In this document: positions 1-9,593 of the stretch, piece by piece
Layout of the letters: every line of letters begins with the position of its first letter
How positions within the stretch are numbered: the stretch's first letter is position 1
Origin: Parapedobacter tibetensis
GTDB lineage: Bacteria > Bacteroidota > Bacteroidia > Sphingobacteriales > Sphingobacteriaceae
Length of the DNA: 64,000 bases
Reading direction: 5' to 3'
Assembly: GCF_024643205.1 (NCBI RefSeq)
Contig: NZ_JAMKQJ010000006.1
Coordinates: 1-64,000 of the forward strand
Made by a program: the position numbers and the translations under genes
Notes under the pieces: model-generated
What the model was told of the DNA's origin: nothing
Databases searched by the model: none
What the model saw: the letters and a program-made list of their open reading frames with translations, nothing else

Positions 1-246
1 CGACCCGAGTTCAGTCAGACTTCGAATGGTTTACTGCCTACGTTGTAAGGATACCGGTCAGCCGCCGGATGGGTTCGGGTGTGTTCTACCCGAGTTCAGT
101 CAGACTTCGAATGGTTTACTGCCCGTGTTGTAACGATACCGGTCAGCCGTTAGAGGGGTTCGGGTGTGTTCTACCCGAGTTCGGTCAGACTTCGAATGGT
201 TTACTGTCCATGTTGTAACGATACCGGTCAGCCGTTAGAAGGGTTC
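1..246. repeat. 85-bp direct tandem repeat, about 2.9 copies
   Basis: Three head-to-tail copies begin at 3, 88 and 173, giving an exact 85-bp period; the third copy degenerates after about 246. Each unit contains ACCCGAGTTC, a central CGAATGGTTTACTG and a GATACCGGTCAGCCG block. Copies differ by a few substitutions. The array touches the window edge and may continue leftward. No open frame or CRISPR-like spacer pattern is present: the whole unit is conserved. It looks like an intergenic minisatellite; its function is unknown. Confidence 0.9.
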
Positions 247-567
247 ATGTCTACGTGGAAGGATACCGGGTGAACGTTTTCCGCCCCTACGTATGGCCCA
301 CGATATTCCGCAAGTCAACTCCCTATAAAAAAGTTAAAATTTAATTTGTAATTGTGGAAATGTATCCCGATAATTACAGTGGATAAGACATCAGCCTAAA
401 CTGTAAGATTCCGAAGATAACGTATTTCTAGGCCTGTCAGTGAAGAGGGGAGCGTGCAAACCTCCAGTATGGCATTGGCTTGGCCTATGCCTGTAGGGGG
501 TAGGTTGTACGATGACCATTTAAACAACGAAACCTTGATAATTGACGTTAAACCAAAAAACCGCAAT
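247..567. other. intergenic stretch upstream of the tail-fibre-like gene
   Basis: AT-rich from about 320 to 370, with a TTAATTTG at 341-348 that is one base off the Bacteroidota -7 consensus TAnnTTTG, but no good -33 TTTG at the right distance. An in-frame extension of the downstream gene exists from 454, but its residues before the signal peptide do not look like protein. Nothing else is recognised. Confidence 0.4.
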
Positions 568-1287
568 ATGCAAATAAAAACCATGTTATCGCTGCTGCTT
601 CCGCTGGCTTTCACCTCGGTATGCCTGGCACAGACCAATTTTTTCCCGCCAAATGGAAACGTAGGGATAGGTGTTGCTGACCCACAGGAAAAATTAGAGG
701 TCAACGGATCGATAAAACTCGGCGGTGCGGCCGAAGTCAAACTCACCCACAGCCTCAATGTCAGTTCACTTAACCCGGGGGTCACCCAACTGGCTGCATC
801 CATCACCGGAAGAATGTGGGGCCATTTTTTGATAGATATCTACGGTAATGATGCTAAAGATGCCTTTGCTGTAAGGACCGACTCTGATAGTGATGGCGTC
901 TTGGACAATATCCCTTTTTTGGTAAACAACTTAGGCAACGTAGGCATCGGCACCATCACGCCGGTTGATAAACTCTCCGTGAACGGCCGCATCCGCGCAA
1001 AGGAGGTCAAAGTGGAGATAGCCAACTGGCCGGACTATGTGTTCCACGAGGATTATGCACTACAGCCGTTGCCCGACTTGGAAGCCTATATCAAGCAGCA
1101 CGGCCGTCTGCCCGGTATGCCGAGTGCGGAGGAAGCGGAAGCCGAAGGCATCGATCTGGGTGAAATGAACCGGAGGCTCCTGGAGAAGGTGGAAGAATTG
1201 AGCCTGTATGTCATCGAGCTGCGGAAGGAGATCGATGTATTGAGAACAGGGTCAGAGAATATACATTCCCATCAAAATTCAAAATAG
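568..1287 (+). CDS. secreted tail-fibre-like surface protein
   Basis: A 239-aa protein. The ATG at 568 is preferred over upstream 454 because it starts directly at a signal peptide (residues 1-21, ending CLAQ). After it come two copies of the NVGIG-x-x-x-P-x-x-KL-x-V-NG motif (about residues 27-43 and again near 130), a short beta-structured repeat common in phage tail fibres and Bacteroidota surface proteins. The C-terminus has the conserved block around LPGMPSAEEAEAEGIDLGEM and ends in a predicted coiled coil. This family often sits beside Rhs or YD-repeat genes in Bacteroidota, as here, 39 bp upstream of one. The role is probably structural or adhesive; it has no catalytic motif. The export call is firm, the function inferred. 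Confidence 0.7.
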   Translation: MQIKTMLSLLLPLAFTSVCLAQTNFFPPNGNVGIGVADPQEKLEVNGSIKLGGAAEVKLTHSLNVSSLNPGVTQLAASITGRMWGHFLIDIYGNDAKDAFAVRTDSDSDGVLDNIPFLVNNLGNVGIGTITPVDKLSVNGRIRAKEVKVEIANWPDYVFHEDYALQPLPDLEAYIKQHGRLPGMPSAEEAEAEGIDLGEMNRRLLEKVEELSLYVIELRKEIDVLRTGSENIHSHQNSK

Positions 1288-1326
1288 GAAATAGACCAAT
1301 TTTATGGAAAACTTAGAAAACCAGAT

Positions 1327-4300
1327 ATGACGAATGCAAGATACATTTTCCTGGTGTGCGGTTTGCTTGCGGACCTTGCGACGCATGCCCAATACGACGG
1401 TTCCGTTCCCCAGGTAACCACCGTTACGCCTAATGCGGCAGCTCTGTTCAAGGTGACCCAGCGGCCGCAGGGAAGTTATACCGGCACCACCCCCATCCAG
1501 ATACCCTTATACCAGGTGACCGCCGGAAGCCTCAGCGTACCGGTGACGCTGAGCTATGCCAATGGCGGTATCCGGGTCGAGGAAATCGCCAGTTGGGTTG
1601 GGCTGGGGTTCAGTATTTCGGCAGGCGGGCGCATCACCCGCGTGATGAACGGCGTACCGGATGATGATATCACTAACGGCGGTATGCTCCATGCTTCTTT
1701 GAAACCATCCGGTTTTCCGGGAAATCCTCAAGTGTCCAATCTGTCGGATGTTGTCGCGGGGAATTTGGATATGGAACCCGACATGTACTATTTTGACTGC
1801 AACGGGATAAGCGGTAAATTTTTCTTTGATGAATCAGGTGAACCCCATATTGTCAGTCAGCAACCGATTAAGATTGAGAAGAAAATGATGAATAATGTCA
1901 TTAAGGGTTGGATTATTACGGATCAAAGCGGCAATAAATACTATTTTGGAATGAATGGTGAACAAACCGTCAATTATGTAGATTATACTAACCTCTTATA
2001 TACCAGTGCTTTAGGATATTCTATTCCTAACCCATCCCCAGTATACATCTCTTCATGGCATTTAGCTGAAATCAAGGACATGAGTAGCGAAAATGCCATA
2101 AAGTTTACTTACGTGTCCAGTTGGTCCAGTTTCTACACACTGTCTTCCGCTTATAAGCCAATTTCGGGGGTGTGGGGCCTTGATTGTTCTCCGAACGAAG
2201 GCTTCGGAGATGAAATTTTCGTTACGAACGAGACGAATGAATATATTCTCACTAAAATCGAAGGGGGAGTGGACTCGATAATATTCCGCTCGTCCTCAAA
2301 TCGCCTAGACTTTTCTGGTGGCCGTAAGTTGGATGAGGTTTCCCTTTATGCAAGAAATAACCAATTTATAAAGGCACATAAATTTCATTACGGATACTTT
2401 AGTAAACCGGGTGAATCTGGTGGAGACAATCAGGTTAAACGTCTCAAACTATCCAAGTTAGTGGAAGTGGGCGACGTCTTAGAGGATAGCCTCACCCACA
2501 CCTTTGAATATATTGAATCGGTGAATTTACCCCGGAGAGATTCTCGAGCAGTAGACTATTGGGGATATTATAATGGCAAAGACAATAATTCGACATTCAT
2601 GCCCAACGGTAAATATTATTACTTAGATGCCACATATCAAATTGATAACTTGGCTGATCGTCGGGCATTTCCGCAATTTAGTATTGCCAATACGTTAAAA
2701 AAAATCATCTATCCAACGGGTGGTTACCGGGAGTTTATATATGAAGGAAATCAAGTTTTATTAAGAGAGGATTCGCAGATAGGTTCCGATGATTCCAATG
2801 TTACCTTTGCAGGTTTTTCTGAAGAGGCTGTACCTTTTGTTAACAGTTACACCCCTGTTATAAACAAGACCTTTACCATAGATAGTGACGAAGGTACTGC
2901 CAGTTTTACCTTTTTCTTGCATTTTAATTCCATAATAGGTAATATGGATGTTACCGTTAAGATAATTCGGGTATACGCGGTTGGCGACTATGAGATTATG
3001 AGTTTCTATGGGCAAGAGATCGGTGACTGGATTCTTGATAACGGAAATTATCGGATTGAGGTGTATCAAGGTAATGATACGGAGGTTGCCGTTGTTCAAT
3101 GTCATTGGCCGGAATTGCACCAATCTGATAATTTGATAGGCAGATATGGAGGAGCTTATCGAGCCAATAACAATAATGCAGGAGGGGTCCGCGTGAAATC
3201 GGTAAGTGATTATGATCCCATATCGGGAAAAACCAATACGACAAGTTATTTATATAATTTGTTTTCAGATCCATCATTGACAAGTGGCCTGCTGGTTAGT
3301 CCCGTGCGTATGGCTAATATTGGAGGATGTGATAATCGGGATTGCAGATATCTTAAACTCAGCGGGCAAAGCACCTACCCATTGGCAGCACAGAACGGCT
3401 CTTATGTCGTCTATTCCGAGGTACGCACGATCGAAGAAGGAAATGGCTACGCGGATCGTACATATACTTTTGCGCTTGATGGCTTTCCAGTTGGGGGATA
3501 TATGTATGATTTTCCGATTACGCCCCAACTTGATGCGAGCTGGAAGCGTGGAAAGCTACAGGAGGAAAAAGTATATAACAACGATGGTCAACTCTTAAAG
3601 GAAACTTATTATGACGGGAATGGGTGGAGTATAGATTCAAGTAATGGACCGTATAATGAAAACAGCCAAATCGGATGGAAAGTAGTGGGTTATTTTCAAC
3701 CCAATGTGGTGTTTTGCTATAGGGATTACATTCTGACGAGTCAGTTCACCAATGTCGAAATTATGCGCGAACGTATATATGACCCGGTTACCGGTACATT
3801 CCAGGAGCGGTTGACGGAATATGACTACCATATCGACAATGGATATCCTCTATTAAAGGAAGAAAAGGTTATGCTGAATAACGGTACGGTAAGGAGTACG
3901 AACTACCGCTATGCGTTCAATGCTGTTGGTGATTTTACTTTCGGCCTTATCGCTAGCGAGCAGTCTATAAAAAACACGCTAAATGCTCGGCACTATTGGC
4001 AGCCGCTGGAAATCGTTGTAACGGAAACGCCAGACGGCGGTACTACCAAGGTCACTGGCGGCGCGAAATATGCATTCGGTATTTTCGCAGGTTCGAAGAT
4101 ACACTTGGCTAACTTGAAGCAATTTACTTCGGCAACGGATTACCGTGAGACCATCTTCTCCTCGTACGATAGCCGGGGCAACCTGCAGGAGAAATACCAG
4201 GTGGGAGGCCCACGGGAAGTCTACCTTTGGGGCTACTACGGTACCTATCCCGTGGCGAAGATACTTGGCAGCAGCTACACCACGGTGAGTGCTTGGGTGA

Positions 4301-4560
4301 CGTCCTCCATACTGAACAACCCCGCCAGCGACGCGACCTTGCGTACCCATTTAAATGCCATACGAACCAACCTCAATAGCGGATCGGTACCCGCTCAGGT
4401 AAGCACATACACGTATAAACCACTGGTGGGCATGACCAGCGAAACCGATGCCAAGGGCCTTATCCGTTATTACGAATACGACCATTTCCACCGGTTAAAC
4501 GCCGAAAAGGACAACAACGGCAACCTGGTCAGGAGTATCCAATACCATTACAAACAATAA
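1327..4560 (+). CDS. Rhs/YD-repeat protein, first half of a split Rhs system
   Basis: A 1077-aa secreted protein with a signal peptide (residues 1-21, ending THAQ). The N-terminal block (TTPIQIPLYQ, then GLGFSISAGGRITRVMNG) is typical of large Bacteroidota Rhs-like proteins. The body is rich in Tyr and Gly as expected for a YD-repeat beta-cocoon. The C-terminus (LWGYYGTYPVAKI, then a YYEYDHFHRL YD repeat near 1046) ends without the Rhs-associated core or a toxin tip. It is followed 11 bp later by a small secreted protein and then by a core-bearing Rhs gene. The three probably act together, the first acting as shell or secretion partner. The split is inferred from gene order; the family call rests on motifs. 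Confidence 0.8.
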   Translation: MTNARYIFLVCGLLADLATHAQYDGSVPQVTTVTPNAAALFKVTQRPQGSYTGTTPIQIPLYQVTAGSLSVPVTLSYANGGIRVEEIASWVGLGFSISAGGRITRVMNGVPDDDITNGGMLHASLKPSGFPGNPQVSNLSDVVAGNLDMEPDMYYFDCNGISGKFFFDESGEPHIVSQQPIKIEKKMMNNVIKGWIITDQSGNKYYFGMNGEQTVNYVDYTNLLYTSALGYSIPNPSPVYISSWHLAEIKDMSSENAIKFTYVSSWSSFYTLSSAYKPISGVWGLDCSPNEGFGDEIFVTNETNEYILTKIEGGVDSIIFRSSSNRLDFSGGRKLDEVSLYARNNQFIKAHKFHYGYFSKPGESGGDNQVKRLKLSKLVEVGDVLEDSLTHTFEYIESVNLPRRDSRAVDYWGYYNGKDNNSTFMPNGKYYYLDATYQIDNLADRRAFPQFSIANTLKKIIYPTGGYREFIYEGNQVLLREDSQIGSDDSNVTFAGFSEEAVPFVNSYTPVINKTFTIDSDEGTASFTFFLHFNSIIGNMDVTVKIIRVYAVGDYEIMSFYGQEIGDWILDNGNYRIEVYQGNDTEVAVVQCHWPELHQSDNLIGRYGGAYRANNNNAGGVRVKSVSDYDPISGKTNTTSYLYNLFSDPSLTSGLLVSPVRMANIGGCDNRDCRYLKLSGQSTYPLAAQNGSYVVYSEVRTIEEGNGYADRTYTFALDGFPVGGYMYDFPITPQLDASWKRGKLQEEKVYNNDGQLLKETYYDGNGWSIDSSNGPYNENSQIGWKVVGYFQPNVVFCYRDYILTSQFTNVEIMRERIYDPVTGTFQERLTEYDYHIDNGYPLLKEEKVMLNNGTVRSTNYRYAFNAVGDFTFGLIASEQSIKNTLNARHYWQPLEIVVTETPDGGTTKVTGGAKYAFGIFAGSKIHLANLKQFTSATDYRETIFSSYDSRGNLQEKYQVGGPREVYLWGYYGTYPVAKILGSSYTTVSAWVTSSILNNPASDATLRTHLNAIRTNLNSGSVPAQVSTYTYKPLVGMTSETDAKGLIRYYEYDHFHRLNAEKDNNGNLVRSIQYHYKQ

Positions 4561-4571
4561 CTTTACAGGCC

Positions 4572-4988
4572 ATGAAGACATTACTGATTAGCATACTGGT
4601 GATAGCCGCAGGCTTGCAAACCCGGGCACAGGTACGGGAAGGCCAACGCGACAAGCAACATCCGGACAGCCTGCACCTGCAAGCCGAGCGGATACGCAGC
4701 CACACGTTCACCACCGCCGATACCGCCAAGCTGGGTGCCATACAGGATATCCTCCGCGTGTATCAGCTGGCCAAGGAAAAGCTGTCCATCAGCGCGGATA
4801 TCACCGAACCCCAACGCCTGCAATGGCAGCGGCTTGCGGCCGAGCGGGACATTGCCCTGAGTAAGGTGTTGACATATGATGAGCTCCGGGTGCTTGTGCA
4901 GTCGCTCGAACGGGTGCCACCCGCCAGGCGGCCGCTGCCCCCGAAACCGCAGGAAGAAAAAGACAAAACCATTGATCCGAAGCTATGA
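4572..4988 (+). CDS. small secreted protein between the two Rhs genes
   Basis: A 138-aa protein with a signal peptide (MKTLLISILVIAAGLQTRAQ). The mature part is a charged, helix-prone segment (about residues 30-110) followed by a Pro/Arg/Lys-rich tail. Its stop overlaps the start of the next Rhs gene in an ATGA arrangement, so the two are translationally coupled. I do not recognise the family. Its position and coupling suggest an accessory or chaperone-like partner of the Rhs pair rather than an immunity protein, because it lies upstream of the toxin-bearing gene. Confidence 0.7.
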   Translation: MKTLLISILVIAAGLQTRAQVREGQRDKQHPDSLHLQAERIRSHTFTTADTAKLGAIQDILRVYQLAKEKLSISADITEPQRLQWQRLAAERDIALSKVLTYDELRVLVQSLERVPPARRPLPPKPQEEKDKTIDPKL

Positions 4989-7900
4989 GAAGTCCCTTCA
5001 GTATCCGGAAATACCTCTTTGTGGTCACCGCCGCGTTGTGTTGGTGCCTGCCGTCCAATGCGCAGCTCACGCTCAACCAGCCCAACACAACGGGCACCTA
5101 TACCGATCCGGTGAGCATCACCCTCGCTCCGGGCTTCCACAGCACGGGTAATTTCCATGCGTTCATCGGTACATCCAGCTCGGGCGTGCTGAGCAACTAC
5201 AACTACATCCATGCCATCACGTACAAAACGGCAAGCACCACCGTCCCTTCCTCCTTTACCACGGCCAATTCCATACAGGAAGTGCAGTACTTCGATGGGC
5301 TGGGAAGGCCGATGCAGTCCATCGTGATCAACGGCTCGGCTGGTACCAAGGACCTGGTGACCCACCAGACCTATGACGATCTCGGGCGCCCTTACCGCCA
5401 GTACTTGCCATACGTGGCGTCCACGGTGGGTGGGGCCTATAAGACTGACGGTGCCACTGCTGCGGTAAGCTATTATCAGGGCACCCATGCCGGGGTGGTG
5501 CAGACCCCGTATCCCTACAGCCAGCCGGTATACGAGCCCTCGCCGCTGAACCGCATCGCCCAGCAGGGCGCACCCGGCGCGGCATGGCAGCCGTATAATA
5601 CCGGCATCAGCGGATCGGGCCATACCCAGAAAGCAGACTACGCCACCAATGCGGCCAGCACAATCCGGCTGTGGACGCTGACGGGCAACGGCGCCAGCGG
5701 TACGGCGTACTATCCGGCGGGCGACCTGCTGCTCACGGTGAGCAAGGACGAGAACTGGACCACCGGAAAGATCGGCACCGCCGAGGAATATACCGACAAG
5801 CGCGGGGCGGTGGTGGCCAAGCGTGTGTGGCAGACCGAGAGCACCGCGCGCATCACCTATTATGTATACGATGCCTGGGGCGGCCTGCTGTACGTGATCC
5901 CGCCGGGCTTCACGGCCACCAGCTTCACGGAGGCCGATGCAAACTTCAGCCGGTACATCTACGCCTACAAATACGACGGCCTGCGGCGGGTGACCGAGAA
6001 GAAGATACCCGGCAAGGGCTGGGAGGAAATGGTGTACAACAAACTTGACCAGCTGGTGCTGAGCCGGGATGCAAAAATGAAGGCGGCAAACCAATGGCTG
6101 TTCAGCAAGTACGATACGCTGGGCCGCACGGTGGTGACGGGGCTGATCAGCAGCAGCGCAACGCGGGCATCGTGGCAAACTATGTTCAATGGCCAGACCC
6201 AGAACTGCGAGGCGCGCGACAACGGCAATGCCAGCGGCACAGGTATGGGCTACACGAACAACGTGCATCCCAAGACAGGCATCAGCGCCTACTACACAAT
6301 CACCTACTACGACGACTACGCATTCCATAGCAACACGCACGGCAACCCCACGGGCAGCCAGCGCACGCAGGTACGGGGGTTGCAGACAGGCGTACGGGTG
6401 AACACGCTGGGCACCTCCACGCGCCTGCTGACCAATACCTACTACGATACGGAGGGCCGTGTGGTGCAGACCAAGACCCAGAACCACCTGGGCGGCACGG
6501 ATGTGGTGACGACGACCTATAATTTCCCGGGGGATGTGGTGAAAACCAGCCGCACGCATACGATGTCCAGCGTATCCACCTTGGTGGAGACCCGCTACGA
6601 CTACGACCACCTGCGGCGGCGGACGGACACCTACCAGAAGACGGGCAATGCATCGAGCACGGAGGTGTTGCTGTCCCGTCAGGAATACAATGGAGTGGGG
6701 CAATTGTACCAGCGCAAACTGCACCGGCTGAGCGGCAGCACGTTCGCGCAGACGGTGACGCACGGTTACAACGAGCGGGGCTGGCTCCGCACGGGCAATG
6801 CGGGTTTGTTCCTCCAGTTGGAGCTCCGTTACAACACGGGCACCACGCCGCAATACAACGGCAACGTCGCCAACCAGCTGTGGACAACAGCAGGCCAGAC
6901 GGCCAAGAGCTACACGTACACGTATGACAGGCTGAACCGGCTGACGGCGGCCACGGCAGGAACGGGTACGCCCGCTTCCTACACCGAGAACGGCATCACC
7001 TACGATGCGATGGGCAACATCACTGCATTGAAGCGGGGCAGCGCAGCCGTTCAGACCTACAGCTACACGGACGGCAACCGGCTCACCAGCGTGAGCGGGG
7101 GCATCACGCGGAGCTATACGTATGACGTAAACGGCAACGCGCTCACGGACGGCACGAATACCTTCACCTACAATGTGCTGAACCTGCCCGCTACGGTGAC
7201 GGGCACGAACGCATCCACCTACACCTACGATGCCACGGGGAAAAAACTCACAAGGACGAAGGGCGGCATCGCCACACACTACGCGGACGGTATCCGGTAC
7301 ACGGGCAATACGATCGATTTCGTGCAGACCGAGGCGGGCATCGCAAGGCGGGTGAACGCCACGACCTATGCCTACGAGTACAACCTGACGGACCACCTGG
7401 GCAACGTAAGGGTTACGTTTGACATCGATGGCACCACGGCAAGGCGCATCCAATCGGACGACTACCATGCTTTCGGGAAAAGAATCAGCGTGGGGGCAAT
7501 CTCGGGAACAGAAAATCACTACCTTTATAACGGGAAAGAGCTGCAGGCAGGGCTTGACAGGTACGACTACGGCGCGAGGCTGTATGACCCAGTGATTGGA
7601 CGATGGGGAAGCGTGGATCCAATGGCAGACAAGTATTATACATTATCACCCTTTACGTATGTTGCGAATAATCCAATTAATGCAATAGACCCAGACGGTA
7701 AACGTATCTTCTGGGTCGGAGGTGCAGGTAACGACCAGATAGGTTGGAATTATACAAGTATGTGGCAACGGGCTGTAACTGATGGAGGAATTGGAGGTTT
7801 TACCCGTATCAATGCGTCTCATGATAATCCTATATCTTTAAGGAATGGTAGTACACCTACTGGTGATATATACTTTACCTCTTCTGCACGAAGTTCTTCG

Positions 7901-8422
7901 TATCAACTAACTCCAATTTACAATAGAAGCGATCCATTAGGAAGTGCGCGGGGGATATATAATAAACGTATCCCTGTTCAAGACGCGCAAATAGACAAGG
8001 CATATGGAGCTATTTTGAGTAACATACAAGATTCGCCATTAGCTGAGGGAGAGCAATTCAATTTGATGGGGTATAGTTATGGAGCGGTTTTGCAGGCACA
8101 TGTTGCCCTTAGACTAGCCAACGCTGGACATAAAATAGATAACTTGGTTTTAATCGGCAGTCCAATATCGACAAAGTCTGAACTTTATAAGTCTTTAACG
8201 AGTAATAAGAATATAAGACAAGTATTGCGATATGATATTCCGGGAGATAAATTAAGTAATCCAAAAAATATTCTGGAGTTCATACAAGGTAGCCGCCAAA
8301 ACAGCGACCCAAATAACACGGGCGAGGGACCTCATTATGATTTGGCAAGACCGGGTGATGATACTTATGACAGGATAAGAAATGTTGTGGTAGAATGGTT
8401 AAGACAACAAGGAGTACAATAG
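4985..8422 (+). CDS. Rhs protein with DUF6443 domain, Rhs core and alpha/beta-hydrolase tip
   Basis: An 1145-aa protein: signal peptide (residues 1-27), a DUF6443-like region (about 60-190, with EVQYFDGLGRPMQS), YD repeats through about 800, then the Rhs-associated core (HLGNVRVTFD, then YDYGARLYDPVIGRWGSVDP) ending near residue 905 at DPDGK. The last 240 residues form a variable tip. The nucleophile elbow GYSYG has Ser1031; Asp1088 in IPGDK and His1117 in GPHYD are placed as the other members of a Ser-Asp-His triad, so the tip is probably a lipase or esterase effector. Base composition falls sharply from GC-rich to AT-rich near 7.62 kb, at the core/tip boundary, as expected for swapped toxin tips. 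The next gene starts on the base after the stop. Confidence 0.85.
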   Translation: MRSPFSIRKYLFVVTAALCWCLPSNAQLTLNQPNTTGTYTDPVSITLAPGFHSTGNFHAFIGTSSSGVLSNYNYIHAITYKTASTTVPSSFTTANSIQEVQYFDGLGRPMQSIVINGSAGTKDLVTHQTYDDLGRPYRQYLPYVASTVGGAYKTDGATAAVSYYQGTHAGVVQTPYPYSQPVYEPSPLNRIAQQGAPGAAWQPYNTGISGSGHTQKADYATNAASTIRLWTLTGNGASGTAYYPAGDLLLTVSKDENWTTGKIGTAEEYTDKRGAVVAKRVWQTESTARITYYVYDAWGGLLYVIPPGFTATSFTEADANFSRYIYAYKYDGLRRVTEKKIPGKGWEEMVYNKLDQLVLSRDAKMKAANQWLFSKYDTLGRTVVTGLISSSATRASWQTMFNGQTQNCEARDNGNASGTGMGYTNNVHPKTGISAYYTITYYDDYAFHSNTHGNPTGSQRTQVRGLQTGVRVNTLGTSTRLLTNTYYDTEGRVVQTKTQNHLGGTDVVTTTYNFPGDVVKTSRTHTMSSVSTLVETRYDYDHLRRRTDTYQKTGNASSTEVLLSRQEYNGVGQLYQRKLHRLSGSTFAQTVTHGYNERGWLRTGNAGLFLQLELRYNTGTTPQYNGNVANQLWTTAGQTAKSYTYTYDRLNRLTAATAGTGTPASYTENGITYDAMGNITALKRGSAAVQTYSYTDGNRLTSVSGGITRSYTYDVNGNALTDGTNTFTYNVLNLPATVTGTNASTYTYDATGKKLTRTKGGIATHYADGIRYTGNTIDFVQTEAGIARRVNATTYAYEYNLTDHLGNVRVTFDIDGTTARRIQSDDYHAFGKRISVGAISGTENHYLYNGKELQAGLDRYDYGARLYDPVIGRWGSVDPMADKYYTLSPFTYVANNPINAIDPDGKRIFWVGGAGNDQIGWNYTSMWQRAVTDGGIGGFTRINASHDNPISLRNGSTPTGDIYFTSSARSSSYQLTPIYNRSDPLGSARGIYNKRIPVQDAQIDKAYGAILSNIQDSPLAEGEQFNLMGYSYGAVLQAHVALRLANAGHKIDNLVLIGSPISTKSELYKSLTSNKNIRQVLRYDIPGDKLSNPKNILEFIQGSRQNSDPNNTGEGPHYDLARPGDDTYDRIRNVVVEWLRQQGVQ

Positions 8423-8716
8423 ATGAAAAACAGAATAGCTCTTAAAATATCGCTCATATTCTTCTTGATCTACGGGATGGTTTCAACATTCGGTTCCATA
8501 TTTTTGGTTAGTTGGGGCGGAAACAGTTATTTCAAAAAAGTTTTGCTGTTTTTTTCCTCGTATCCTGTAAATTGGAACGAATTGATAGATTTGTCTTTGT
8601 GGTTCCTGCTGTTGAATATAATCTTTTGGTCTGTGGTCGTTTATCTGCTGGTGTTCTTTGTCATGAGTTTAGTAGCAAAAGCAAGGATTTTTAGGCATAG
8701 ACAGAGAGTTGAATAA
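8423..8716 (+). CDS. two-helix membrane protein, probable immunity protein for the hydrolase tip
   Basis: A 97-aa protein with two hydrophobic segments (about residues 8-30 and 60-85) and a basic C-terminus. The ATG lies directly after the TAG of the Rhs gene, so expression is tightly coupled. No family was recognised. In Rhs and CDI systems the gene immediately after the toxin tip normally encodes its specific immunity protein, and an inner-membrane protein suits an effector that attacks membrane lipids or acts in the periplasm. The last 8 bases overlap the start of the orphan tip that follows. The immunity role is inferred from position. Confidence 0.65.
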   Translation: MKNRIALKISLIFFLIYGMVSTFGSIFLVSWGGNSYFKKVLLFFSSYPVNWNELIDLSLWFLLLNIIFWSVVVYLLVFFVMSLVAKARIFRHRQRVE

Positions 8717-9593
8717 CTCGATATACGATTACGGGGACAGGCTATACGACCCCGAAGTGGGTAGGTGGAATGTTTCCGACCCTGCTGCTGAAATGTTCCT
8801 TAGCCATAGTCCGTACGTGTACAGCTTCAATAACCCGGTAAATTATGAGGATTTTAACGGAACGGCTCCGGAGCAGGCAAGCAGCACAGACCCGATTAAG
8901 TTATTCGGGAAGCAAGTTGACATGTCCAATGCACCCGGGAGCAAAATCAACGCCGCAGGGCATCCCCGAAATGGGGCTTGGTTTTGGCGGCAAATGCTAG
9001 ATAAGTACCCAGAAATGTTTAGTTCGGATAATGTTCAAAAGATAAGGACAAGAGGCACCCCCACTGTTGATGACCAGTGGATAAAATACAACAAAACCCA
9101 TGCTGACTATAAGGGCGGGAAATTAATCCACCACCATATAGACCAAGGGAAGATGGCTACAGGCATACCTGAAGCTGCCCACCGGAAATATTTTTCTGAC
9201 CTTCACCAAAATAGGGGAGGTCGGGCAAGGGGATTAGGTAAAGCCGGTAACGCTTTGGGGATCTTTGGTTTGGCATTGGATATTTTCAGCAGCTTGAGCG
9301 GAAACCCACATTCCATTGGCATGCAGTTTACCGCGGGACGGGATTTGAATACGCTATATTTCGACAGTGATACTGAACAATATTTTGAAGTGACAGGCCG
9401 TTCCGACGTAAAAGACGATAAAGGAAATGGCGTAGGGACAAAAATCACGTACAATACTTATGGAGGATATCGCTATAACAAGTCCACAGGCAAATACGAA
9501 GGGGTTGGCAAAACTGGCACCTATACTGCCATCCGATATGAGGATGAGGAAGATATACGGAGAATTCACCATCAGTTAATGAATGAATTATAG
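8709..9593 (+). CDS. orphan Rhs C-terminal tip with HNH/EndoVII-like nuclease motif
   Basis: A 294-aa frame opening with TTG; it lacks signal peptide and repeats. Residues 3-50 (YDYGDRLYDPEVGRW, FNNPVNYEDFNG) reproduce the end of the Rhs core of the upstream gene, after which the sequence is a different tip. The motif LIHHHIDQGKM (His141-143), with His158 and His166 followed by GG, resembles the LHH/WHH group of HNH/EndoVII (His-Me finger) toxins. It has the hallmarks of a displaced orphan toxin module that can recombine into the main gene through core homology. Whether it is translated alone is uncertain, as there is only the TTG start. The following gene overlaps its 3' end. Confidence 0.7.
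   Translation: MNNSIYDYGDRLYDPEVGRWNVSDPAAEMFLSHSPYVYSFNNPVNYEDFNGTAPEQASSTDPIKLFGKQVDMSNAPGSKINAAGHPRNGAWFWRQMLDKYPEMFSSDNVQKIRTRGTPTVDDQWIKYNKTHADYKGGKLIHHHIDQGKMATGIPEAAHRKYFSDLHQNRGGRARGLGKAGNALGIFGLALDIFSSLSGNPHSIGMQFTAGRDLNTLYFDSDTEQYFEVTGRSDVKDDKGNGVGTKITYNTYGGYRYNKSTGKYEGVGKTGTYTAIRYEDEEDIRRIHHQLMNEL

Noticed and set aside
1..246. CRISPR-like look of the repeated left edge
   Set aside because: The full 85-base unit is conserved with no variable spacers, and no cas genes are present.
454..567. N-terminal extension of the tail-fibre-like gene
   Set aside because: The extra 38 residues precede a complete signal peptide that starts at 568, so translation from 454 would bury the signal.
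4763..7519. 918-aa open frame on the minus strand
   Set aside because: It lies wholly antisense to the Rhs gene, is extremely rich in Arg, Val, Ala and His, and has no signal or motif. GC-rich YD-repeat DNA commonly leaves the opposite strand open.
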